50,062 nucleotides of DNA from a virus. The translations under genes were made by a program, and so were the position numbers. This document shows positions 43,384 through 50,062 of this stretch, in pieces; the first letter of the stretch is position 1, and each line of letters opens with the position of its first letter. The stretch is from the IMG/VR virus record IMGVR_UViG_3300037200_000057, positions 1-50,062 of that record; one strand, 5' to 3'. The notes beneath the pieces were generated by a model, which was given only the letters and a program-made list of their open reading frames with translations, did not search any database and was not told where the DNA came from.

Positions 43384-44004
43384 ATGAAAAGCTTAAAGGA
43401 CGCGTTGGTTTTGGTTACGATTTGGCTGGCTGCTATTTTTGTGTTGCAAGGGTGTTCAGAGCGGTCTAATCCCGCTCAACCTAAACCCCAAGTTAATGTC
43501 GTTCCAGCCGCTAACCCTGCGTCCGGACTGGTTCTCCAACCAACGGATATAGTAGCGAGGTTTGTTTCGGCGGTTGTTGCGGCTCCAATCATGCACTCAT
43601 CTTCCTATGCGGAAGTTAACTACGATTGGGTGGATGGATTTATGGATAGGTACAAGTCTGAACTATTCTCCAAGGGTGTTATTGATAACGTTCAAACAGG
43701 ATCTGGGTGGACCACTACCTTTGATTGCGTTTACTTTGTGGCATCGTTTAGGGTGCTGGCCGAAGAGGAGTACAACAAGACTCAATTTAACGCTATAAAT
43801 CCAGCGCCAGCATTAGCTATATTTGAGATTTGCTATAAGCGAGATACGGACGTGGAATACGCCAATTCCAAAGGTTTGGTTGCCGAAGCTCATGATATTT
43901 GCCTACTTTTGACCAATAAAGGCTCATACTTTTTAGATCCCCAAATTGGCATCACCACCCTTAGCAAGACAGAGCTTGAGTCGATATTCTTCAAAGTGGG
44001 CTAA
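43384..44004 (+). CDS. Putative lipoprotein
   Basis: 206 residues. N-terminus S-L-K-D-A followed by L-V-L-V-T-I-W-L-A-A-I-F-V and lipobox L-Q-G-C with Cys24, so lipid-anchored after signal peptidase II cleavage. The mature part begins with a Pro/Asn-rich linker and then a globular domain with several Trp and Tyr residues. Lies before two other membrane genes, so an outer-membrane spanin or a wall-targeting lysis factor is possible but unproven. TTGACTTTA element just upstream. Confidence 0.7.
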   Translation: MKSLKDALVLVTIWLAAIFVLQGCSERSNPAQPKPQVNVVPAANPASGLVLQPTDIVARFVSAVVAAPIMHSSSYAEVNYDWVDGFMDRYKSELFSKGVIDNVQTGSGWTTTFDCVYFVASFRVLAEEEYNKTQFNAINPAPALAIFEICYKRDTDVEYANSKGLVAEAHDICLLLTNKGSYFLDPQIGITTLSKTELESIFFKVG

Positions 44005-44005
44005 C

Positions 44006-44875
44006 ATGAAAGCTATTAAACAAGCATTTGTGGTTCCTGTCGTTATCTGGATTGCTGCTGGGTTAGCCGGTCTTGCTGCGCTATTTTACCATCCCCACGC
44101 CAAAGCGCCTCCCGCTCCCGATTTGGCTGCGCTCCACCAAGCCCAGACAGACCGAGATAAGGCGCTGCAAGATGAAGCCGCAGCCAAGACCAACTACGAT
44201 AACGCCATTAAGGATCTTAACGCAAAGTTCACCAGCCAGGTTTCCTACAGCCAGCAAATGGGATATGGCTCTGCAAATGCTTTTAGGCGCGTTCCTGTGG
44301 CCCAACAAGGCCCTGAGTATGTGCTGGGGCTGTCTTTACTCGACCGAGCCAACAACGGGCTTGCCAAGGCCCTTGGCGACCTTCCTGACGCCCAACGCCA
44401 GGAGATTCTTGGTATCGTGGATGGGGTTCTATCCAAAGCCCAGGATCAAGTAGCGGCTGCAAATAAAGCTTTGGCCGACAAAGACGCTCAACTTGTCCAA
44501 ACAACCTCAGAACGTGACGTTCTTAAGGGCCAACTTCCTGGGCTTAAGTCAACTCTGGACGCTAAAGATGCCGCAGCCAAGATCGCCAGTCAGCTAGTAG
44601 ATCAGGATACAGCCAAGGTTGTGGAGTATGCCAAGGCTAAAGAACAGACGCAAGGGTTTCTGGCCCAAGCAGAAGCTAAGGCCAGATTCTTCCTTAAGGT
44701 TTTGGTTGGAATTGCAGTAGGCTGGTTTCTGCTGGTTTTTATTCTTCCAACGGTTGGAACCGCCATTGGTCCACTAGCCGAGAAGATCCTGCATGAAATT
44801 TCCGGCCACATCCTAAGCCCCCTTACCCACCTTAAGCAGAAGGCGACAATTGCTGCCCAAAAACTAAGCAAATGA
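44006..44875 (+). CDS. Membrane protein with coiled coil (two spans)
   Basis: 289 residues from the ATG at 44006. First span F-V-V-P-V-V-I-W-I-A-A-G-L-A-G-L-A-A-L, long helical/coiled-coil middle rich in Ala, Lys and Gln, second span V-L-V-G-I-A-V-G-W-F-L-L-V-F-I-L-P near 235, then a short helical end. Lies between lipoprotein and holin-like genes. Could be an inner-membrane lysis partner; family not recognised. ATGA overlap with the next gene. Confidence 0.65.
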   Translation: MKAIKQAFVVPVVIWIAAGLAGLAALFYHPHAKAPPAPDLAALHQAQTDRDKALQDEAAAKTNYDNAIKDLNAKFTSQVSYSQQMGYGSANAFRRVPVAQQGPEYVLGLSLLDRANNGLAKALGDLPDAQRQEILGIVDGVLSKAQDQVAAANKALADKDAQLVQTTSERDVLKGQLPGLKSTLDAKDAAAKIASQLVDQDTAKVVEYAKAKEQTQGFLAQAEAKARFFLKVLVGIAVGWFLLVFILPTVGTAIGPLAEKILHEISGHILSPLTHLKQKATIAAQKLSK

Positions 44876-45120
44876 CCGCAGAAGCATACGACCGCAACTC
44901 CATTGACTCTGTTTTATCTAGGCTTGAGCAGAAAGTTGATTACCTGGGCGGTAACATCGAGGACATTAAGAGCTTTATGCTAAAGTACGACCAAAAACTA
45001 AATGCGCTGGAGCAAGCGGAGGCTGGTCATAAGGAGTCGGTAAAGACGGTTTACAAGGTAATTACCACCCTTGCGGCTGTCTTTGCTGCGGTTGCGGCGT
45101 TCCTTGGGTTGAAGAAATGA
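44872..45120 (+). CDS. XhlA-like holin/haemolysin-type protein
   Basis: 82 residues: coiled coil (V-L-S-R-L-E-Q-K-V-D-Y-L-G-G-N-I-E-D-I) then one C-terminal hydrophobic segment (V-I-T-T-L-A-A-V-F-A-A-V-A-A-F-L-G-L-K-K). This two-part layout matches XhlA-type proteins used in phage lysis. Start overlaps the previous stop. Followed by a TTGACTTTT element. Confidence 0.65.
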   Translation: MTAEAYDRNSIDSVLSRLEQKVDYLGGNIEDIKSFMLKYDQKLNALEQAEAGHKESVKTVYKVITTLAAVFAAVAAFLGLKK

Positions 45121-45122
45121 TC

Positions 45123-45131
45123 TTGACTTTT
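45123..45131 (+). promoter_or_regulatory. TTGACTTTT promoter-like element
   Basis: TTGACTTTT directly after the holin-like gene, with AGTATAACC about 34 bp downstream and the TAACCACAAA leader before the next ATG. Probably starts a tail-gene transcript. Confidence 0.4.
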
Positions 45132-45187
45132 CCCTGGTTGTTGGCAAGTGTGAGACCGAAAGTATAACCACAAACCAATATAAAACA

Positions 45188-45622
45188 ATGTCTGAAGCAA
45201 ATCAATTGACGGTACAGAAGATTTACGACGCGCATATTGCGCTTTCCAAGCTTATCGAGACTGATAAGGTAAACAAGTTCTTCTTCTCTCGCACCGTTCG
45301 CATGCGGATCTCCAGCTATATCCGTAAAACCCGCCCTATTTTCGAGGATTACACCAAAGAGCGTGACGATCTGATTCGTGCGCTAGGAGAATTGACCAAT
45401 GAAAAGACTCAAACCTACAAGGTCAAGCCCGAGAATCAAGACCAGTTCAATTCTGAAATTAAGGCCATGCTTGAGGCCACCTACGAAATCGAGTTTAAGC
45501 CCCTTACCCAAGACGAACTCTTCGGCGTGACCGAGCAGCAAGAGGCGGGCGGCTCTAAGCCGAACCAGATCGAGATGGACCTTATCAATCTCCTTGAGGA
45601 TGTTGGACTTTTGAAAGTATAA
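45188..45622 (+). CDS. Hypothetical protein, possible tail-assembly or neck component
   Basis: 144 residues, charged helical N-terminal half (K-I-Y-D-A-H-I-A-L-S-K-L-I-E-T-D-K) and a mixed C-terminus with L-I-N-L-L-E-D-V-G-L-L. Leader TAACCACAAA. Lies between the lysis-like and fibre-like genes. Family not recognised with confidence. Confidence 0.6.
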   Translation: MSEANQLTVQKIYDAHIALSKLIETDKVNKFFFSRTVRMRISSYIRKTRPIFEDYTKERDDLIRALGELTNEKTQTYKVKPENQDQFNSEIKAMLEATYEIEFKPLTQDELFGVTEQQEAGGSKPNQIEMDLINLLEDVGLLKV

Positions 45623-45624
45623 TT

Positions 45625-45990
45625 ATGGACAAAATTGATCTTGGGACCAAGTATCCCGAACCATCGGCTGTGATGGATAAACCAGATAAGGGGCCTAAAG
45701 TCAGCTATCCCACCATCTATGCCAGCAAGAGCGGCGGAGAGAATGAGGGTTTCGATTCTCTCCCGAAAGGCGACTTCCATTTCCACGGCAAGGGTAAGGT
45801 TTTGAGTCGGGGCTCCAAGGAGGATGATAAAGGTAAGTTTCATCACACCATGGAGATGGAGATTCATCACGTCCATCCAATGGACGAGGGTGAATCTGGC
45901 GATGCTGGTGATGGTTTGGCATCTGAGCTAAGTAAGATTTCCAAGAAAAAGGCTTCTAAAAATGAGCCCATGGGAGAAGATACCAAGTAA
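45625..45990 (+). CDS. Hypothetical charged protein
   Basis: 121 residues. Central His-rich strand region (G-D-F-H-F-H-G-K-G and E-M-E-I-H-H-V-H-P), Asp/Glu/Lys-rich ends, disordered C-terminal tail. The Y-P-T-I-Y segment followed by beta strands recalls small capsid-staple/cement-type proteins, but that likeness is weak. Confidence 0.6.
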   Translation: MDKIDLGTKYPEPSAVMDKPDKGPKVSYPTIYASKSGGENEGFDSLPKGDFHFHGKGKVLSRGSKEDDKGKFHHTMEMEIHHVHPMDEGESGDAGDGLASELSKISKKKASKNEPMGEDTK

Positions 45991-46001
45991 AAAATAACTA
46001 A

Positions 46002-46982
46002 ATGTGGCCATACGATAACGGCGGGTTTTGTGGGGGTTTTTGGAATCCTATGGGCTACCCTCCGCCCACTCCGTATGGCCGATTCGGCAACCCAAGCCCT
46101 CCAGTAAGCCCAGGGCTTGTCTATCAGAACGCCCAAGGCGTTTATTCCAACACGACAACCCCGAGCGGATTAGCTTCCATCGGGGTTACTCTTGTTCAGG
46201 CTACGGATGTTCAGACCGTTACCGCAGAGATTACAGGTCTGCTCACGGTTGGATCCATTACCGCCACCGGAACGGTCAGCCTCCAGGGCAATGTTACGTT
46301 TGCTGGCGCTTCAGCCTTTAGTTCTACTGTTGCTATTACAGGGGTTGTTACTGCTTCAACGATTAACTCGGTCGCGCTGAGCAATTTGGTTCTTGGAACT
46401 GCGTCCTACGGGGCTTCCCTCACCTTCGCCTCTGCAACCGGCATCCCCCAATTCAATGCGCTCACGACTAATGGAGTACTTACGACAACCTCGACTAATG
46501 GCACACTTGCTGTTGTTGGCGTTACTGGTACCGGTACTGTGGTGCTCTCTGCGTCTCCTGCGTTTACTGGTACGGCTAATTTCGTCAACCTCACTTCTTC
46601 TGGTTCGATTGAAGCAGCGGGCACCATCCTTACCAGTTCCCCAACTGGTTTTGGCTACGCCGCTGGTGCTGGTGGAGCCCAGACTCAATCCACCAACAAG
46701 TCTACCGCAGTTACCCTTAACGCCGCCTGCGGCAATATCACCTTAAGCAATTCGGCCCTGGCTTCGGCGACTACCGCGAGCTTTACGTTCACGAATAGCT
46801 CAATCGGGGCTAATGACTTTGTTGACATCAAGCACGTCTCTGGAGGTACGCTTGGCTCTTATGGCATTACATTTACGCCTGCTGCCGGATCTTGCACGGT
46901 CTACGTGACGAATATTACCAGTGGTAGCTTGAGTGAAGCTATCGTTCTTAAGTTTGTCGTTATCAAGGCCGCAATCACCTAA
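46002..46982 (+). CDS. Low-complexity surface or fibre protein
   Basis: 326 residues. N-terminal ~40 are Gly/Pro/Phe/Tyr-rich (G-F-C-G-G-F-W-N-P-M-G-Y), the rest Thr/Ser/Ala/Val/Gly in alternating beta pattern like the 41319 product. The C-terminus is more globular (I-V-L-K-F-V-V-I-K-A-A-I-T). Likely a second trimeric fibre or decoration protein. Leader is A-rich with no SD. Confidence 0.65.
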   Translation: MWPYDNGGFCGGFWNPMGYPPPTPYGRFGNPSPPVSPGLVYQNAQGVYSNTTTPSGLASIGVTLVQATDVQTVTAEITGLLTVGSITATGTVSLQGNVTFAGASAFSSTVAITGVVTASTINSVALSNLVLGTASYGASLTFASATGIPQFNALTTNGVLTTTSTNGTLAVVGVTGTGTVVLSASPAFTGTANFVNLTSSGSIEAAGTILTSSPTGFGYAAGAGGAQTQSTNKSTAVTLNAACGNITLSNSALASATTASFTFTNSSIGANDFVDIKHVSGGTLGSYGITFTPAAGSCTVYVTNITSGSLSEAIVLKFVVIKAAIT

Positions 46983-46992
46983 AATATCACAA

Positions 46993-47952
46993 GTGCTTGT
47001 ATCAGAGGTGTATGATGAAGTTAAGTTGGTGCTCGGAAAATGCAGCCCTGATGTCATATTCAGACGGATAACCGATGCCGTTAGGCTTGGAAATAACCAG
47101 GGAATTTTCGACGCCACGCTTGGTATACTTGAAACTCAGGTTTTCAACGGCACAATTACCCTTCCGCCAGAAGTGGGAACGCTTCTTGCGGTTAATCATA
47201 ACGGACTACCCACCCTAATCCGAGATCAATGGTTCCAATTCCACGCCAACGGGCCAGGTGCCACACTCTTTCAACCCTGGACGTACACCGATGAGCTTGG
47301 TCCGGTTGTAACTTACCAGGATCCGCAATTCCCTTTCTCGGTTTCTGCTGTGGTTGAGAATCCGTCTGATTCAAACTGCAACTTGAGGATTCTCGGTTGG
47401 GACCCTAACAACAAGCGGATCTATACCCCGGACGCTAATGGAAACATGCAGGATGGATTCCTGGTTCCAACATCCTACGGGTTTACGACCTCCAATCCCA
47501 ATTGCCCGGCGGTAGGTCGGATTGATCGGGTAATCAAGGATGTGACACAAGGGTATATTCAGCTTTTCGCCAACAATATCTACAACCAGAACGTTGCGCT
47601 CCAGATTGGCTACTACCAGCCATGGGAGACGGTGCCAGCATATCGCCGCATTCGCGTTCCTAACGGTACTTTCCTCAGCATCAAGTACAAGCGTAAGGAC
47701 TTAGTTGTAAGGGGTTGCAATGATTGGATCAATATGGATAACCGGGAGGCGCTAATCCTCTTGGTTAAGGCGGTTAAATTCCGGCTAGACAACCAGATAG
47801 ATCAAGCTAAGGCTTACGAGATGGAGGGGGTTAGGTTGCTTAGCAACGAAGCCGACCAGCTTCGTCCGAAAGGTCTTGATGCCCCGCAAGTTATCTTCAG
47901 CGAGGGTATTGATCGTAGCTACACGAAAGACGAGTTGTATCTCCACTACTAA
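46993..47952 (+). CDS. Putative tail/neck structural protein
   Basis: 319 residues from GTG at 46993, which is preceded by ATATCACAA; an upstream ATG at 46933 lies inside the previous gene. Starts L-V-S-E-V-Y-D-E-V-K-L-V-L-G-K, then beta-rich with P-P-E-V-G-T-L-L-A-V-N and L-G-W-D-P-N-N-K-R. Lies before the large tail-type protein. Function inferred from position and composition. Confidence 0.6.
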   Translation: MLVSEVYDEVKLVLGKCSPDVIFRRITDAVRLGNNQGIFDATLGILETQVFNGTITLPPEVGTLLAVNHNGLPTLIRDQWFQFHANGPGATLFQPWTYTDELGPVVTYQDPQFPFSVSAVVENPSDSNCNLRILGWDPNNKRIYTPDANGNMQDGFLVPTSYGFTTSNPNCPAVGRIDRVIKDVTQGYIQLFANNIYNQNVALQIGYYQPWETVPAYRRIRVPNGTFLSIKYKRKDLVVRGCNDWINMDNREALILLVKAVKFRLDNQIDQAKAYEMEGVRLLSNEADQLRPKGLDAPQVIFSEGIDRSYTKDELYLHY

Positions 47953-47963
47953 AACTTAAGTGA

Positions 47964-50062
47964 ATGCCACCGCCCCCAGGACAACCTCCGCAGCAGACTA
48001 CGGATGCCCAGATCCTTGTTGATGGCGACGACTCGTTTCTTCTTGGTGTAGATAGTTTTACGCAACCTTCAAAATTGGTGGCCGGGGAGTATCCCGAATC
48101 CCTGAATTGCGTTAATCGCGGTGGCCAGATTCAAACCCGCCCAGGTTCAGTAAGTCTATTTCCTGGCTTAGACTTGCCAGCAGGCAATCTCCAGGGTTGC
48201 ACATTTTGGACTCCGCTGGGAAGTTCAACCCCATTTCTGCTATTCTGCGTTGATGGAAAGGTTTATGCGAGCCCCTCCCCGTTCGTATCATATTCTCAGC
48301 TTCCCAATATCCAGTTCAATAAGAACAGCAAGTATATTGCTTGGGCGGCATGCGTCCAATCTTCAGATTATGATGCAACCGGCACTCTGTATGCCCTTAG
48401 CCCGCCCAAGAGTGTGATGATGATGCAAGACGGAAACGCCCGTGCTGCCTATTGGGATGGAACGACTTCTGCCCATCTTAACCCCACCCCCAGCCCAAGA
48501 AACTCGGTATCGGTTGGAATTAGCTCGGCCAGCAACTCCACCCCTATCGTTATCACGATTACGAGCCCAATCATCATTGGGGATGGGGAGCAAGTTCAAG
48601 TTTCAGACATTGTTGGAAACCTCGGAGCAAACGGTTCATGGACAATCACAACCATAGATTCGACCCACCTGAGCCTGAATGGTTCATCCGGGACAGGGAA
48701 CTTCGTGTCCTCTGGAAGCTCAACCACCCTTCAGATCGTAGGCGCGACCAACACGACGCCGATCATGGTAACTACCGCGACCCCGCTCTACATCCAGAAC
48801 GGAGAGACCGTAACGGTTAATAACGTCCAGGGCACGACAAACGCTAATGGTACGTTTAACGTGACAGTTGTTAGTTCTACCCAGTTTCTGCTTAACGGTT
48901 CTGCGGGTAACGGGGTGTTCGTAGCGCCTTCCGTTGGGTCGCTGGTTGTCCCAACCCTAACCGCGAATCCCGTGGCCACCTTGACCACCAATCCGACCTC
49001 TACGGGGGAAGTGGCAACCTTGCCGGGATACGACGGAACCCCGGTCGGGCTATGGATGGTTTGGTCCAACAACCGTCTCTGGGTTTCGAGAGGATCCTAC
49101 GTCTACGCTTCCGACATCGGAAATCCACTTAAGTTTACCGAAGATCAATACCTTATTAACCTCGAATCCTTCTTGCTTCCTGGTGTTTGCACGGGTGCGA
49201 TTGAGTCCCCTGATAAGAGCGGGGTGATTTTCTTCACCCGAGACGTTGGAGTCCTATTGCTTTCGTCGGTTGAAAACCGCGCAGTGTGGTCTACTACTCA
49301 GGGATTCCAGACCACGATTCTGCCTAATATGGGCTGCTGCGCTCCTCGCTCTCTGGTCCAGCAATACGGACTTATCTGGTGGTTCACGCCCAAGGGCTTA
49401 ATTAGCCAGAACGCTGCACTAAACACCAACATCTCCTCCCAGTTATTTATTCAGGACAACGAGATGGTTGTTTCTAAGTCAAACCTTAGTTACGACTTAT
49501 CAATGGCTTGCGCCTGCTCACTGGAGAACTACCTCGTTACTGCTTTGCCCCATGGCGACAGGCTCAACAACCGGTTGCATGTGCTAGATCAAGCTCCATT
49601 TGAGGGAAAAATGAACTTCTGGAATCTGAACTCCTGGCCGGGATTTTGGACGGGTTGGAGACCGGTTGAGTTTGCCAAGGGAACGGTCGGAACCGCTGAT
49701 CGCATGTTTTGCTGCTCGGTTGACTATGATGGAGTTAACCGCATGTGGGAGCTATTTAGAGATGAAAAGACCGACAATGGAATGCCTATTACCTCGTATG
49801 TGGTTACGAAAACCCACTTTTTTGGCAATCGAGACTGGAAGAAGTTCAAGTATGCCGAGGTGGAGATGGTGGGGATTTCTGGCCCTACTGCCGTTGCTGT
49901 TTATGCCGCTGGCTTGCGTGGAGCTTACCAAAAAGTCGCGTCAAAGGACATAAACGCTACCCAAGGGCAAATTTATTACTTTGGTCAGTATGGGGCTAAT
50001 GTCCAATGGTTCTCTGGTAGCTCTCGTCAGACCCGAGTTGTGCGATCCGAAGACATGCCAGC
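47964..50062 (+). CDS. Large virion (tail/stabilisation-like) protein, cut by window end
   Basis: About 699 residues visible, open at the right edge. Begins with a Pro/Gln-rich stretch and then S-F-L-L-G-V-D-S-F-T-Q-P-S-K-L, G-E-Y-P-E-S-L-N-C-V-N-R and R-P-G-S, the pattern seen at the start of phage DNA-stabilisation/hub-like proteins. Between ~180 and 320 two repeats of ~65 residues (T-P-I-V-I-T-I-T-S-P ... G-A-N-G-S-W-T-I-T; T-P-I-M-V-T-T-A-T-P ... N-A-N-G-T-F-N-V-T) form Ig/FCCH-like beta modules. Then a beta-propeller-like region. Confidence 0.7.
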   Translation, partial: MPPPPGQPPQQTTDAQILVDGDDSFLLGVDSFTQPSKLVAGEYPESLNCVNRGGQIQTRPGSVSLFPGLDLPAGNLQGCTFWTPLGSSTPFLLFCVDGKVYASPSPFVSYSQLPNIQFNKNSKYIAWAACVQSSDYDATGTLYALSPPKSVMMMQDGNARAAYWDGTTSAHLNPTPSPRNSVSVGISSASNSTPIVITITSPIIIGDGEQVQVSDIVGNLGANGSWTITTIDSTHLSLNGSSGTGNFVSSGSSTTLQIVGATNTTPIMVTTATPLYIQNGETVTVNNVQGTTNANGTFNVTVVSSTQFLLNGSAGNGVFVAPSVGSLVVPTLTANPVATLTTNPTSTGEVATLPGYDGTPVGLWMVWSNNRLWVSRGSYVYASDIGNPLKFTEDQYLINLESFLLPGVCTGAIESPDKSGVIFFTRDVGVLLLSSVENRAVWSTTQGFQTTILPNMGCCAPRSLVQQYGLIWWFTPKGLISQNAALNTNISSQLFIQDNEMVVSKSNLSYDLSMACACSLENYLVTALPHGDRLNNRLHVLDQAPFEGKMNFWNLNSWPGFWTGWRPVEFAKGTVGTADRMFCCSVDYDGVNRMWELFRDEKTDNGMPITSYVVTKTHFFGNRDWKKFKYAEVEMVGISGPTAVAVYAAGLRGAYQKVASKDINATQGQIYYFGQYGANVQWFSGSSRQTRVVRSEDMP

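Overview
The window is a piece of a tailed double-stranded DNA bacteriophage (Caudoviricetes). Evidence: a terminase large subunit, portal-like protein, scaffold-like protein, probable major capsid protein, fibre- and tail-like proteins, a holin-like/membrane cassette, a primase-helicase, a 3'-5' exonuclease, a dNMP kinase, tRNA genes, and dozens of tightly packed very small genes. The standard genetic code fits. Almost no start codon has a Shine-Dalgarno sequence, including those of the major structural genes. Starts instead follow A/C-rich leaders, and four carry the same leader TAACCACAAA, so the host probably initiates translation mostly without SD pairing. I cannot name the host.

Layout. 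Positions 1-14,915 (minus strand) form a long operon-like run of about 45 mostly tiny genes, often joined by ATGA stop/start overlaps. It holds an amidoligase, a class I glutamine amidotransferase and a gamma-glutamylcyclotransferase-like protein, which together suggest a peptide/amide-bond modification system. It also holds three Ala-rich Imm-5-like proteins built on very low-complexity DNA, a frameshifted GNAT acetyltransferase, and two odd tRNA-like genes. Positions 14,280-17,496 are mainly non-coding, with one 211-residue gene and two small ones. This stretch is full of hairpins (candidate large structured RNAs), contains a perfect 16-bp parS-like palindrome, and ends in a triple 12-bp-spaced repeat. 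Positions 17,497-18,289 (plus) hold three small genes. Positions 18,305-20,243 (minus) hold a MazG-like and an RlpA-like gene with hypothetical neighbours. Positions 20,336-23,315 (plus) hold small genes, four tRNA or tRNA-like genes and two structured non-coding segments.

Positions 23,316-32,046 (plus) are the nucleotide and DNA metabolism and packaging block: exonuclease, HD phosphohydrolase, dNMP kinase, terminase and primase-helicase. Terminase and helicase each carry a LAGLIDADG intein inserted exactly in the Walker A P-loop. Positions 32,119-50,062 (plus) are the virion block: portal, scaffold, three glycosyltransferase-like genes, major capsid protein behind a highly structured 5' leader, low-complexity surface/fibre proteins, lipoprotein/membrane/holin-like genes, and tail or neck proteins. 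The last gene runs off the window.

The most unusual items are the parS-like site, the approximately 1-kb structured RNA candidate, the interlocking complementary segments upstream of the capsid gene, tRNA-like genes with non-canonical loops, and the Ala-X repeat proteins.
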